Source of the DNA: Planctomycetota bacterium
Lineage (GTDB): Bacteria; Planctomycetota; UBA1135; GCA-002686595
Direction of reading: 5' to 3'
DNA length: 64,000 bases
Assembly: GCA_020853575.1 (NCBI GenBank)
Contig: JADYYP010000035.1
Coordinates: forward strand, 1 to 64,000
Numbering within the stretch: position 1 is the stretch's first letter; every line of letters starts with the position of its first letter. The notes under the pieces are model-generated. The model did not search any database and was not told where the DNA came from. It saw only the letters and a list, made by a program, of their open reading frames with translations. The position numbers and the translations under genes were made by a program. Of the stretch, positions 29,528 through 38,807 are shown one piece after another.

Positions 29528-30370
29528 ATGCCCCGGCACCTGCGATGTCTCCCGCTCGGCGTTCCGGAGCGCTCCGCGGCGCAGGTTCTCGCCGCGCTCG
29601 CGGCCCTGATGTCGAGCTCGTGCGGCGTGATGCGCAATGGAAGCGCGTGGGGAGAAACCGCGACCTTGCATCCGTTCCAGGAAGACGCGCTGCGGGCCGC
29701 GCGCGACGCGGCGCTCGATCCCTGGACCTGGGCGCCGCTGGCGGGAGCCGCACTGCTCTCGATCGACGACCTCGACGAGGGTCTCTCGGACTGGGCGCGC
29801 GAGCACACACCGCTGTTCGGCTCGACCGGCGATGCGCGGCGCGCCTCGGACGATCTGCTCCAGGCGGCCAAGCACAGTTGGTGGGTCTCGACGCTGGCCA
29901 CGCCCAGTGGCAGCGAGTTGGCGCCCTGGGCGCGCAACAAGGTACAGGGCTTCGCCGTCGAGTGGAGCGCTGTCGAGCTGACACGACGTGCTACGGGACT
30001 CGCTCGAGACGCGGTCGATCGCGAACGGCCCGATGGCAGCGATGAGCACAGTTTCGTCTCGGCCCACGCCTCGACCAGCGCGGCCTACTGCGCGCTCACC
30101 TGGCGCAACTTGGACTCGATCGAGCTGCACGACGCGGCGCGCATCCCGTTGCGGGGCGGGCTGATCGCGCTCGCCGGCTCCAGCGCCTGGGCGCGCGTCG
30201 AAGCCGGAGAGCACTACCCCACCGACGTGCTCGCCGGCGCCGCGCTCGGCAACTTCATCGCCAGCTTCGTGCACGACGCCTTCCTCGGGCGCGCGCCGGA
30301 GGTCCAGTGGAGCCTGTTCGCCGACCCGTCGAGCGGAGAGATCGCGGTCGGCTTCTCGAGCTCCCGCTGA
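29528..30370 (+). CDS. PAP2-family phosphatase-like lipoprotein
   Basis: The 280-residue protein begins MPRHLRCLPLGVPERSAAQV with a signal whose SSSC could be a lipobox. The PAP2 motifs are present in order: an Arg/Lys with RP in DRERPDG, the His motif SFVSAHAS, and the third motif ARVEAGEHYPTDVLAG with the catalytic His and Asp. PAP2 enzymes dephosphorylate lipid phosphates or undecaprenyl pyrophosphate. There are few membrane helices, so it is probably a periplasmic form. The gene stands alone; the propeller gene follows 75 bases later. Confidence 0.85.
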   Translation: MPRHLRCLPLGVPERSAAQVLAALAALMSSSCGVMRNGSAWGETATLHPFQEDALRAARDAALDPWTWAPLAGAALLSIDDLDEGLSDWAREHTPLFGSTGDARRASDDLLQAAKHSWWVSTLATPSGSELAPWARNKVQGFAVEWSAVELTRRATGLARDAVDRERPDGSDEHSFVSAHASTSAAYCALTWRNLDSIELHDAARIPLRGGLIALAGSSAWARVEAGEHYPTDVLAGAALGNFIASFVHDAFLGRAPEVQWSLFADPSSGEIAVGFSSSR

Positions 30371-30445
30371 CGCGATCCGCGCCTGCCGAGATTCACCGAG
30401 TCTTTTTGCACCGTCCTCGCGGAACGAGCCACGATGGCCTGAGCC

Positions 30446-32371
30446 ATGCTGCCCACGCTCACGCTCGCGTCGAACGAAGTGCCGTTGGATCGCCGTTGGA
30501 GCCTCGACGCGCCGAGCGTCGTGGTGCGCGGGCCCGAGCGCGAGTTCAGCGGGGTCCAAGCGCTCGCCGACGGTGGCGTGGTCTTGGCCACCGACCAGGG
30601 CGAGCTCGAGGTATGGCGCGATGGGACGTTGCGGCGCGCGCAGCGATTCGCCGGGCAGCCCGACTTCGAGGACCTCGCGCTCGACCCGCGCGGAGACGCG
30701 GTCTGGATCGCGCTCGAGGACACGTGCGAGCTGTGGCGCGTCGCGCTCGACGGACTTGCGCTCACGGGACGCTGGAGCACGCCCGCGCGCGTCCCGCGCA
30801 CCGCACGCGGAGTCGAGGCGCTGGCATTCGTCCCGCTGCCCTCGGGAGCCCACGAAATCTGGCTCGGCCACCAAGGAACGAAGTCGATCTTCGTGATGCG
30901 CGCTCCGGGGACGGCTCCGGGCGAGCTCGAGTTCGTGCGCGAGCTGCCGCTGGGCGTCGAACCGCGCGCGCTGGCCTTCGACAGCGAGACCGACAGCGTC
31001 CTCGCGGCCTGCAGTGACGGACCGACGCTGCGGCGCATCTCGCGCGCCGGACTCACATTGGAGGAGCTGCCGTTTTCGCTCGCGCCGCACACCGTCGAAG
31101 GACTCGCGCTCGGTGCGGCGGGGACGCTCCTCGCCTGCGCGGACGGCGGCGACGTCGTGAGCTTCTCCCCGCGCGCCCCCCAAGTCGGCGCGCTCGGCGG
31201 CTGGACTCTGGTCGAGCGCGGAACGCTCGACGTACCGTCCAACGCACCGGAAATCGTGGCCGTGAGCGCCGATCGGCGCCTGGTGCTCGCCAGCGACTCG
31301 AGCTCGCGCTCGCTGGAGATCTTCTCGCTCACGTCACTCGAGACGCAACCTCGGCTCACGACCGTCGACGGCGCGCAGCGGCGCACCTTTGAGCACGAGC
31401 CGACCAGCGTCGCCGCACATCCCAGCGAGCCGCTGGCCTTCGTCACGGTGATCGGCGCGAAATCGAGCGAGCGCGGCACGCTGCACGCGGTGGACCTGCG
31501 CGCGGGGTCGGTTGGTCGCGAGCTGTGGTCATGTGAGGTCGGCCGCCATCCGGACAACGTCGCGATCTCCGCGGACGGACGCTGGATCGTGGTCGCCAAC
31601 GAGGGCGAGGGTGACGACCGCGCGGAGGTTGCGCCGGGCACGATCAGCGTGCTCGACACGCGCGCCGCGGCGCTGTTCGAAGCACAGCCCAGCCTCGCGC
31701 ACACCGAGCTCGATCCGGCGCGCGTGCTCGGTGTCGACGCCGGCGTGGTCGAGCCCGAGTTCGTGGCCTTCGATCCGCGTTCGCGCTTCGCCGTGGTCAC
31801 CTGCCAAGAGAACGACGCGGCAGTCGTGGTCGCCTTGAACGAGCCGCGCCCGGAGCTGACGTCGCTGCGCATCGAGCTGCCCAGCGGCGCGCAGCCCGAT
31901 GGCGTGGCGGTGCTCGACGACTACGTCGACCCACAGCTCGGGCGCGGTGCGCTGATCGCCTTCGCCGAGGAAGGTGACGAGCAGCGCGACGGCCGCTGGC
32001 CGAGCCAGGGCCTGAGCCTGACCTGGTTGGGGCCCGAGCCACGCTTCGACAACGCGCGAGCCCTCGGGCGCATCGATGTGGTGAAACTGCTCGCCATCGC
32101 CGATGGTCGCGCGCACCCCGAGGGTGTCGCGTTCGTCCGGCGTGGCCAGAGTGTCCTGTGCGCCCTTGGAGTCGAGCGCGCCAACCGAGTCTTGCTCTTC
32201 GACGTCACCGATCCGCGCGCTCCGCGCTCGCTCGCATCCGCACGCGTCGGCTCCCGTCCCGAGGGCTTGTGCACGCTGCACTCCGGCCCGCGCACCTGGT
32301 TCGTCACCGGCGACGAGGGCAAGAACGGTCCCGGTGAAATCAGCTTCGTGGAATTGGTCGCGCGCCCCTGA
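30446..32371 (+). CDS. Beta-propeller protein of the phytase-like / choice-of-anchor-I type
   Basis: The 641-residue protein is built of repeated beta blades: FSGVQALADGGVVLAT, FEDLALDPRGDAVWIAL and VEALAFVPLPSGAHEIW in the first half. The second half has a set like choice-of-anchor-I proteins, with HPDNVAISADGRWIVVANEGEGDD, VEPEFVAFDPRSRFAVVTCQENDA and HPEGVAFVRRGQ. That layout is seen in esterase-like phytases and in many exported anchor proteins. No signal peptide is clear at the chosen start, so a short upstream leader or another start cannot be excluded. Function not assigned. Confidence 0.7.
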   Translation: MLPTLTLASNEVPLDRRWSLDAPSVVVRGPEREFSGVQALADGGVVLATDQGELEVWRDGTLRRAQRFAGQPDFEDLALDPRGDAVWIALEDTCELWRVALDGLALTGRWSTPARVPRTARGVEALAFVPLPSGAHEIWLGHQGTKSIFVMRAPGTAPGELEFVRELPLGVEPRALAFDSETDSVLAACSDGPTLRRISRAGLTLEELPFSLAPHTVEGLALGAAGTLLACADGGDVVSFSPRAPQVGALGGWTLVERGTLDVPSNAPEIVAVSADRRLVLASDSSSRSLEIFSLTSLETQPRLTTVDGAQRRTFEHEPTSVAAHPSEPLAFVTVIGAKSSERGTLHAVDLRAGSVGRELWSCEVGRHPDNVAISADGRWIVVANEGEGDDRAEVAPGTISVLDTRAAALFEAQPSLAHTELDPARVLGVDAGVVEPEFVAFDPRSRFAVVTCQENDAAVVVALNEPRPELTSLRIELPSGAQPDGVAVLDDYVDPQLGRGALIAFAEEGDEQRDGRWPSQGLSLTWLGPEPRFDNARALGRIDVVKLLAIADGRAHPEGVAFVRRGQSVLCALGVERANRVLLFDVTDPRAPRSLASARVGSRPEGLCTLHSGPRTWFVTGDEGKNGPGEISFVELVARP

Positions 32372-32420
32372 AGGCGTCGCTCGGACCGCGAGCCGAGCCC
32401 GGCACGCGGGCAGCGCGCTC

Positions 32421-34055
32421 TCAGCCCGCCGTGGTGTTCGTCATCGCCTTCGACGAGCGCGAGGCGCTGTTGCCGCCAGTGCCGGTCTTGTGGCCGGGAT
32501 CGACCCACGAGCGCGAGAGCTCGGGCCGCGGGAAGAGCTTGCGCTCGATGCGGTTGTAGACCTCGAAGGCGCGTGCCTCGAGCACTCCGAGCGACCAGTT
32601 GTTGTCGCGCAGGCGCGACTCCGCGCGCTTCTCCCAGAAGCCGACCTTGCCGCGCGCCAGCCCGTAGCTGAGCGTGACGTAGTGCTGGTACAGCTTGCGG
32701 CGCAGCGCGACCTCCGGCGGGATCTTGCCGGGCCAGGTCTCTTCGAGGTGGTACTCACCGATCGAGCCCCATTCGGGCAGCGAGCGCGGCGGCTGGTAAC
32801 CCAGCGAGATCGCTTGATCCCACATCACCGTTCCAGGGATCGGTCGGTAAGGCCACACCGTCGGGCGCGCGAGCGGCGCGGCGACGTGCAGGCGACGGCA
32901 CTGATCGATGGTCGCGATCATCGAGTCCGCCTGCTCGCCGGGGTAGCCGATGATGTACGTGACCGAGGCGCACACGCCGCGTTTGTCCATCTCGACGGCC
33001 GCGGCGATGTTGTCGTCGTCTTTGATCGGCTTGCCGATCTTCTTCATCATCTCGTTGGTGCCGGCCTCGGCGCCGATCTCCGCCACGTACAGTCCCGACT
33101 GCGCCATCGCGTCGAGGACCTCGGACTTGTACGAGAGGATCGAGTGCGTTTCGATGAAGGCGTTCCACCAGAACTTCAGGCCGCGCGCCAGCAGGCCCTC
33201 GGCGAATTCCTTGGTGCGCTTCTGCATCACGCCGAAGTTGGCGTCGTGGAAGCGCACCGTGTCGAAACCCCAGCGCTCCTGGAGCGCGGCGAGATCGTCG
33301 AGCATGCGCTCGGCGGGCATGGCCTTCCAACGCCGGTCGGTGACGATCGGCGAGCAGCAAAACGTGCACGGCTCGGGGCAACCGTAGCTGGAGAAATAGG
33401 TGATGCCGAAGTACGGCTTGCGCGCTCCGATCGCCGGCGGCGTGGGCATGCGCAGGATGTGCTTGTGACTGTCGGACTGAGCTTGGCGTGCGCGGTAGGG
33501 CTCGATGTCGATCAAGTGCCAAGCGCAGTTGAGCACCTTGTCCCAACCGACGACCGCGCGCTTCTCGGTCCGCAGGACCTGTTGGTCGCGCCACAGCGCC
33601 AGCCCGGGGATCGTCTCCAGCGAAGCTCCGGCGGCGATGGCCTCGACCAGCTCGCGGAAAGCCAGCTCGCCCTGCCCGAGCACCACCGCGTCGTACAAAC
33701 CAGTCGCCAGTTGCAGCTCCGGCCGAACGCTGGCGAACCAGCCACCGATCACCATGGGCAATCTGGGATGGCGCGCCTTGACCTTGGTGGAGCACGCGAA
33801 GCCGTCGGTGACCATGTACCCGAGGATCCCCGTCGTCGCGTACAAGAGCGCGCCTTCGCAGGCCTCGACCACACGCCGGTGGGCCTCCTCGGGCGTGTAC
33901 AAGCTGCCGTCGACGATCACCACCTGGTAGCCCTCGCGGTCGGGAAAGGCCCCGATCGTCAGCATCTCCAGGGGCAGCATGTCACCGCTCGCCGGCGGGC
34001 CGATCGAGGCATCGACCTGCTGCGGCTGGTAGAGGACGATCTTCTTCTTGCTCAT
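32421..34055 (-). CDS. B12-binding-domain radical SAM protein
   Basis: The 544-residue enzyme has an N-terminal cobalamin-binding-like Rossmann half (VLYQPQQVDASIGPPASGDM, EGYQVVIVDGSLYTP). The radical-SAM iron-sulfur motif is C226-x3-C230-x2-C233 in YGCPEPCTFCC. SAM-contact and substrate segments follow, including EIGAEAGTNEMMKKIGKP and TYIIGYPGEQADSM. Such enzymes methylate or rearrange unactivated carbons in lipids, cofactors or natural products; no biosynthetic neighbours are present, so the substrate is unknown. A TACACT hexamer lies about 75 bases upstream. It is a single-gene unit near pdxA. Confidence 0.9.
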   Translation of the reverse strand: MSKKKIVLYQPQQVDASIGPPASGDMLPLEMLTIGAFPDREGYQVVIVDGSLYTPEEAHRRVVEACEGALLYATTGILGYMVTDGFACSTKVKARHPRLPMVIGGWFASVRPELQLATGLYDAVVLGQGELAFRELVEAIAAGASLETIPGLALWRDQQVLRTEKRAVVGWDKVLNCAWHLIDIEPYRARQAQSDSHKHILRMPTPPAIGARKPYFGITYFSSYGCPEPCTFCCSPIVTDRRWKAMPAERMLDDLAALQERWGFDTVRFHDANFGVMQKRTKEFAEGLLARGLKFWWNAFIETHSILSYKSEVLDAMAQSGLYVAEIGAEAGTNEMMKKIGKPIKDDDNIAAAVEMDKRGVCASVTYIIGYPGEQADSMIATIDQCRRLHVAAPLARPTVWPYRPIPGTVMWDQAISLGYQPPRSLPEWGSIGEYHLEETWPGKIPPEVALRRKLYQHYVTLSYGLARGKVGFWEKRAESRLRDNNWSLGVLEARAFEVYNRIERKLFPRPELSRSWVDPGHKTGTGGNSASRSSKAMTNTTAG

Positions 34056-34151
34056 GCTGCGGGGGTGACTTGGGGGGTGCGGATCGAGGGCGCTCGCGGC
34101 CGGCCCTGAACTCGGCTCGCCGCGACCGTCTAGTGTAGCCTCCCGTGCACG

Positions 34152-35183
34152 TCAGGGTCGCGGCAGGTCGCCGCGGATCGCGGCCTCGAGCGCGCGCTCG
34201 TCCTCGACGATCGCCAGCGGTTTCCCGGCGCTCCAAGCGGCGGCTTGCAGCAGCGCGACGATCATGTTGCGCGGCGATGCGAGGCCGCGGCCAGCGATGT
34301 CGAACGCGGTCCCGTGGGCCGGGCTGACGCGCAGGAAGCTCAGTCCGGCGATCACGGTGAGAGCCGTGTGCCGCGCGGCTAGCTTGATCGGGATGAACGC
34401 TTGGTCGTGGTACAGCGCGAGCACGGCGTCGTGCTGGCCCTCGCCCGCCGCGATGAAGACCGTGTCGGGAGACAGCGGTCCCTTGACGCACAAGCCTCGC
34501 GCGCGCGCCGCCGCGACCGCCGGCTCGAGCACCTCCAGGTCCTCGCAGCCGAGCACGCCACGTTCACCGGCATGTGGGTTAAATCCGGCGAGAGCGAGCC
34601 GCGGCTCCGCGAAGCCCCAGCCGCGCAGGGTCTCGTCGAGCAGCACGAGGTGCTCGAGCACGCGTTCCACGGTCACCAGGTCGAGCGCGGCGCGCAATGG
34701 CAGATGCCGCGAGAGCAGCATCACGCGCAGCCGTCCGGCGATCGCCATCATTTGAAAGCGCTGCGCTCCGTCCCAGCGCCCGAGCAACTCGGTTTGCCCC
34801 TCGACTTTCTCACCCGCCGCGTGCAGCGCCTCCTTCGAGACCGGTGCGGTGACCAGACCGTCGACGCGGCGCGCGCGCGCGAGCTCGACCCCGCACCGCA
34901 GAGCGTCGAGAGCGGCGCGACCGCAGCTCGCCTGCACGCGGCCGACCTCGAACGTCTCCGGGCCTCCGGTGTCGATCCACGCCAGTTCGTGCGCGTCGAA
35001 ATCGTCCACGTTGCCGAGCGGAACGTGCGCGGGCCGAAAACGCCCCGGGCCGAGCACCACCACGCGGGCGGCGGCGCGCACACGCGCGTCGTCCAGGGCC
35101 GCCAGCGCCACTTCGGGGCCGATTCCGGCGGGATCTCCGAGCGTCAGTGCCAAACGGGGGCGCGAGGGAGCACGGTCAGCCAT
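34152..35183 (-). CDS. pdxA: 4-hydroxythreonine-4-phosphate dehydrogenase
   Basis: The 343-residue enzyme oxidises 4-phosphohydroxy-threonine in pyridoxal-phosphate synthesis. It shows LTLGDPAGIGPEVAL at the N-terminus, LVTAPVSKEALHAAG, GQTELLG, FNPHAGERGVLG, KGPLSPDTVF, YHDQAFIPIK and HGTAFDIAGRG near the end, all standard PdxA blocks including the metal His residues. The chosen ATG 35183 is preceded by TAGAAT and eight bases with no SD, a possible leaderless start. The TAG in that hexamer is also the stop of the FlhB-like gene 11 bases upstream, so the two may also be read from one message. Confidence 0.95.
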   Translation of the reverse strand: MADRAPSRPRLALTLGDPAGIGPEVALAALDDARVRAAARVVVLGPGRFRPAHVPLGNVDDFDAHELAWIDTGGPETFEVGRVQASCGRAALDALRCGVELARARRVDGLVTAPVSKEALHAAGEKVEGQTELLGRWDGAQRFQMMAIAGRLRVMLLSRHLPLRAALDLVTVERVLEHLVLLDETLRGWGFAEPRLALAGFNPHAGERGVLGCEDLEVLEPAVAAARARGLCVKGPLSPDTVFIAAGEGQHDAVLALYHDQAFIPIKLAARHTALTVIAGLSFLRVSPAHGTAFDIAGRGLASPRNMIVALLQAAAWSAGKPLAIVEDERALEAAIRGDLPRP

Positions 35184-35194
35184 CACCCGCGATT

Positions 35195-35491
35195 CTACCC
35201 ATGCCGAGCGCTGCGCTCGCAGTCACAGGCGTGCAGCCAGGCAAGGACCTCGGCGACGACGCTGAACAGCTCCGGGGGGATCTCGTCGTCGACGTCGCAA
35301 GTCGAGAGCAACGCGACCAGGTCTCGATCCTCACTCACTGGAATGCCGTGTTGGCGTGCGAGCGCGAGGATGCGCTCCGCGACCCAACCAGCGCCCTGCG
35401 CCACGACGCGCGGAGCGTGCTCATCGGTGATCGCCGCCTCGGCGTCGTAGTGCAGAGCGAGGGCCTTGCGCTCGGGATCGCTGGAGCTCAT
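35195..35491 (-). CDS. FlhB C-terminal-domain-like protein
   Basis: The 98-residue protein matches the cytoplasmic domain of FlhB and type III secretion EscU/YscU proteins: ALALHYDAEAAITDEHAP, then VVAQGAGWVAERILALARQ with the VP switch region, and DDEIPPELFSVVAEVLAWL. It lacks the membrane part and the autocleavage Asn-Pro-Thr-His. Such stand-alone FlhB-C proteins pair with FliK-like proteins. Here the FliK-like gene ends three bases upstream. No other flagellar gene is in the window, so whether it serves a flagellum or another export system is unknown. Confidence 0.8.
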   Translation of the reverse strand: MSSSDPERKALALHYDAEAAITDEHAPRVVAQGAGWVAERILALARQHGIPVSEDRDLVALLSTCDVDDEIPPELFSVVAEVLAWLHACDCERSARHG

Positions 35492-35494
35492 CCG

Positions 35495-36976
35495 TCACCC
35501 GGTCATGTCCAGGACGTGGTGGTCGGTCAGATAGCGCGTTCCCTGCACTCCGTCGTTCGACCTGTGTGCGAGATCCGGGGACACGGCGAGCGATGTGCGC
35601 ACGGTGCGACCGGTGCTCGCAAGGCGCTGTTCGAGTTCTTCCAGGCGCGTCCGCAACCGCTCCGCGACGCTCTCGCTGCTCGCGACCACGCGCAAGGCGA
35701 GCGCGTCGTCCCGCAACAAGATGTCGACGTGCAACGGGCCGGTGCGGTCGAGCTCGAGCGCCAGCGAGAGACGTTGCTGCTCCGGTTCGCCCGGGCGCCG
35801 CCCCTGACGCCGGTCGGCGTCGCGGTGCACGAACAGGTGCGCCGTGGTCCAGCGCTCGCCGTCGCGAAGCGGAACGCTCCAGTGCGACGGCTCGTGCGCC
35901 GTGTGGCGCGCGACGTTGACCAGTTGCTCAGCCTCCAGATTCGCCAGCGCACGTTCGACGGCGGTGCGGGCCGTGCCGGCCGTCAGGAGCCCACGTGCGA
36001 GCAACAGCTCGGACTTCAGGTCGCGACGGACATCCTCGAGCGCAACTTCGAGTCGCCCAGCATCGCCGGACTCCGGCGCACTGCCGGCGCCGGCCAGCGC
36101 GCGAGCGAGCGCGATCCGCAGCGTTCGCGGCAGAGACTCCAGATCCAGCGCACGCAACTGTCGGATCAGCACGGCCTTGGCGGGAGACTCTGGAAGACGC
36201 ACGAGCGCGCGTTCGAGCAGCGTCGTCACGTCGCGCGGCAGGTCGCCGAGCTTGTGGCCACTGGCCCAGCGTTCGAGCGCGGGGCCCAGCTCGAGGCCGG
36301 TCGAACGAAGCAGCTCGCGCAGCGCCTCCGCGAAAGCGCGCTGAAAGTCCGCGACGTCGTCACCTGTCGCGCCGGTCCAATCGACGACCAAGCTGCGCGC
36401 GAGCTCACGTCCGAGGCGCTCGAGCGTGTCTCGGGCCGACGAATCCAAGGCCAAGCGGGCCCAGCGTGCTTCGTACAGGGTGCCGTTTCCACGCAGCTTG
36501 TTGGCCAGCTCGGCGCCGTCCGCGCCCGGATGAAAGAGCTGCTCGTCGATCGCCCCGAGCAGTCGCTGGAGCGCCTCGTCGGACGGATCGTCGTCGGAGC
36601 GCGAGCGTTCGAGCTCGCGCCGCAAGCGTTCGAGCATGGGTCCGAGCGGCTGGTCCGCTCCGAGCACGCCGCGCAGGGCCCGTAGCAGCGCCGCGTCCGC
36701 CCCACCGGAAGAGCCCAGCACGCGCAACTCGACCGGTTCGCTGCCGCCGATGACCTCGAACAGGTAGCGCCGGCCGGCCTCCAACTCGGTCTGGGCGCGC
36801 GCCGGAACGCGGTGGCGACCGATGCCAACCAAAACCGATCCGCCGCCGAAGGTCTGCAGGACATCGCCGGCGACGACCCGCCCCTGCCGCAAAATGGCGG
36901 TCAAGTCCGCACCCGGCGGTGCCACGGGTCGCGCCCAGCTCGAGTGCGATGCGTTCTGGATGGCGATCGGGTCCAT
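35495..36976 (-). CDS. FliK-like hook-length control protein
   Basis: The 493-residue protein starts MDPIAIQNASHSSWARP. A variable, repeat-poor N-terminal two thirds ends in a conserved-looking C-terminal domain (GPLHVDILLRDDALALRVVASSESVAERLRTRLEELEQRL), which resembles the FliK C-terminal domain that contacts FlhB. The FlhB-C-like gene follows at once, and the pairing supports the call. FliK sets hook length and switches export specificity; the target machine here is not encoded nearby. A promoter is not obvious; a terminator of the upstream operon lies just before it. Confidence 0.6.
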   Translation of the reverse strand: MDPIAIQNASHSSWARPVAPPGADLTAILRQGRVVAGDVLQTFGGGSVLVGIGRHRVPARAQTELEAGRRYLFEVIGGSEPVELRVLGSSGGADAALLRALRGVLGADQPLGPMLERLRRELERSRSDDDPSDEALQRLLGAIDEQLFHPGADGAELANKLRGNGTLYEARWARLALDSSARDTLERLGRELARSLVVDWTGATGDDVADFQRAFAEALRELLRSTGLELGPALERWASGHKLGDLPRDVTTLLERALVRLPESPAKAVLIRQLRALDLESLPRTLRIALARALAGAGSAPESGDAGRLEVALEDVRRDLKSELLLARGLLTAGTARTAVERALANLEAEQLVNVARHTAHEPSHWSVPLRDGERWTTAHLFVHRDADRRQGRRPGEPEQQRLSLALELDRTGPLHVDILLRDDALALRVVASSESVAERLRTRLEELEQRLASTGRTVRTSLAVSPDLAHRSNDGVQGTRYLTDHHVLDMTG

Positions 36977-37021
36977 CGCAGAGGTTCTCGGTGGCCGGAG
37001 CCGCTCCCTGAGCACTTCCCG

Positions 37022-37058
37022 GAAAACAGTTCACCCCCGGGGCCGCGGGCTCCGGGGG
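37022..37058 (-). terminator. Intrinsic terminator after the sigma/anti-sigma operon
   Basis: Read on the minus strand a CCCCCGG / CCGGGGG stem (37058-37052 with 37040-37034, 11-base loop) is followed by a T-rich run (ACTGTTTTCC). It lies after the stop at 37102 and before the FliK-like start, so it most likely ends the transcript of the sigma factor operon. Confidence 0.5.
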
Positions 37059-37101
37059 CGAGTGTCGTCGAGCGCGGTCGCGCTCGCGCTGGCACGATGC
37101 G

Positions 37102-37758
37102 TCAATCGCGCTGTTCGATGCGGATCTGGTTTGCGACCGCCTTGACGGCGATCACGCGGTGGATGTCCGCCAAGCTGATGGCGTGCCAAACGAAGTTCTT
37201 GGCCAGGGCGCCACATTGATCGAGCGTCGCCAACCGCATGTCCTGCGCTCCGGCGAGCAGCGCCTGTTGGGCGCGCACGTGACCGGCAACGGAGAGCTGC
37301 GCGACGCCGCCGTGGAAGGACGTTCCGGTCACGATTTCGGCGCGCACGGCGCCGGCAGCGACCAGCGTGCGATCGAGGACCAGGCCCATGCGTCCGTTGA
37401 ATTGATAGCGCACGTTTCCGTTGGCCAGAGGGACGCGCTCGAAGCTCGCGTCAACTCCGAGTGGATAGGCGTCGATGATCAGCGCTTGGATCGACTCCTC
37501 GGCACCGACCAGGCTGAAGGACGGCTGCGCCGGCCCGCTGTGCACGCCGACCTCGTCCGGTGAGGGCTCCACCGGCCCGGTGTTCGGGCCCGCCATCATC
37601 GGAAGACTGCCCACGGTGTCACCGCCCGTGCCGCCACCGCCGAACGCGCGCGGCTCTTCGGCGGCGACCAACACACTGGTGACCAAGCCCAGGCACAGCG
37701 CCACGGGAGCCAGGATCCGTCGGTCGATTCGCATTCGTTCTCTGTTCATGGTCGTCAC
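37102..37758 (-). CDS. Secreted protein of the sigma/anti-sigma operon, unknown function
   Basis: The 218-residue protein has a signal peptide (RRILAPVALCLGLVTSVLVAAEE). A Gly-rich stretch follows (AFGGGGTGGDTVGSLP), then a compact beta-rich domain with LVGAEESIQALIIDAYPL and WHAISLADIHRVIAVKAVANQ. I do not recognise a family. The GTG start at 37758 overlaps the stop of the anti-sigma gene as GTGA. An ATG three codons later is an alternative start. Its position as third gene of the operon suggests an exported output or sensor of that system (inference). Confidence 0.65.
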   Translation of the reverse strand: MTTMNRERMRIDRRILAPVALCLGLVTSVLVAAEEPRAFGGGGTGGDTVGSLPMMAGPNTGPVEPSPDEVGVHSGPAQPSFSLVGAEESIQALIIDAYPLGVDASFERVPLANGNVRYQFNGRMGLVLDRTLVAAGAVRAEIVTGTSFHGGVAQLSVAGHVRAQQALLAGAQDMRLATLDQCGALAKNFVWHAISLADIHRVIAVKAVANQIRIEQRD

Positions 37759-38807
37759 TCCCCGGACGGCGGCGTCGCGCCGCAGCCCGCCGAGCCTTCG
37801 AAGAGCTCGGGACAGCTGGCGAGGAGCTCCTCGCCGAAACCAGGTTGTTCATCGATCGCCTGCTGCAAGCGCTTCGCGGTCGAGAACAAGCGCACGACGT
37901 CGTCGAGCTTGTCGGGATGGCGATCGAGCAGGCGGCGGAAGTAGCACAGCGAGCGGCGGCGGTCGCGCATTTGCGCGTACAAGACACCGATGTTGAACAA
38001 GACGAAGAAGAAGCGCTCGTCGCGTTCCTCGAGGCCCGTGAGCGAAACCCAGCGGAAGTAGGTCAGCGCGCGCCGATCGTCGCCCTCGGCTACGTGCAAT
38101 TGGCCGAGCTGCACCGCGGCATGCCCACGATTGGATTCGCTGATCGCGGTTTCGAAGACCTCACCGAACTCGCGCGCGGCCAAGAGCTTCTTGCCCTCGT
38201 TGGCGTGCAGGAAGGCCAAGTACAGGCGCGCCTCCTCGTGGGCCGGATCGGAGCTGATCGCCTCTTCGAGCAGTCGGCGGCCCTTCTCGATCGGTCCCTG
38301 GATTTCCTTCAGCCGACCGTTGAGGATCGAGCGCGCAGCCTGCCAATCGACGCCTTCTGCCGCCTCGCCCTTGCCGGAGAGCAGCACACCGTCGACGAAC
38401 CCGCGTCCTTGGGTCTGGATCGGCTCGACATCGACAGCACTCTCGAACACCCGCGTGCGCAGATAGTCAGGGTCGGTGCCCGCGAGCACGTAGGCCTTCC
38501 CGAGCTGGTAGAAAATCGACGCCAGCTTGTGCACCAACTCGATGGCGCTGGCGCGGCCCGCGAGCTCGGCACCGGTCAGGCTCGACACGCGCGCCAGCAG
38601 GCGCGCCGGGTCCGCGACGTCGCGGTGCAGGCGCACGCACTGACGCGTGTCGTCGAAGAACTCGCGGCACGACTCGCACTGCTCGAGGTGCAGCATCGCG
38701 CGGGCCGCGGCCGGCTCGTCGAGCTCGCCGTCGACCAAGCACGACAGGTCGAGCTGGAACAGCTCGCACACGTCCGCGGCGCCGCCGGTGGACCATTCGC
38801 TGCTCAT
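37755..38807 (-). CDS. Zinc-finger anti-sigma factor with TPR-like tail
   Basis: The 350-residue protein opens with a zinc-finger anti-sigma motif: LSCLVDGELDEPAAARAMLHLEQCESCREFF, where the His and CxxC are the zinc ligands typical of ZAS-type anti-sigma proteins. No membrane helix is seen, so it is probably cytosolic. The rest is helical with TPR features (YLAFLHANEGKKLLAAREFG, LYAQMRDRRRSLCYFRRLLDRHP). Its ATG overlaps the sigma-factor stop as ATGA, and its own stop overlaps the secreted gene. The order sigma, anti-sigma, secreted protein suggests release by an unknown signal bound by the TPR region. Confidence 0.8.
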   Translation of the reverse strand: MSSEWSTGGAADVCELFQLDLSCLVDGELDEPAAARAMLHLEQCESCREFFDDTRQCVRLHRDVADPARLLARVSSLTGAELAGRASAIELVHKLASIFYQLGKAYVLAGTDPDYLRTRVFESAVDVEPIQTQGRGFVDGVLLSGKGEAAEGVDWQAARSILNGRLKEIQGPIEKGRRLLEEAISSDPAHEEARLYLAFLHANEGKKLLAAREFGEVFETAISESNRGHAAVQLGQLHVAEGDDRRALTYFRWVSLTGLEERDERFFFVLFNIGVLYAQMRDRRRSLCYFRRLLDRHPDKLDDVVRLFSTAKRLQQAIDEQPGFGEELLASCPELFEGSAGCGATPPSGE

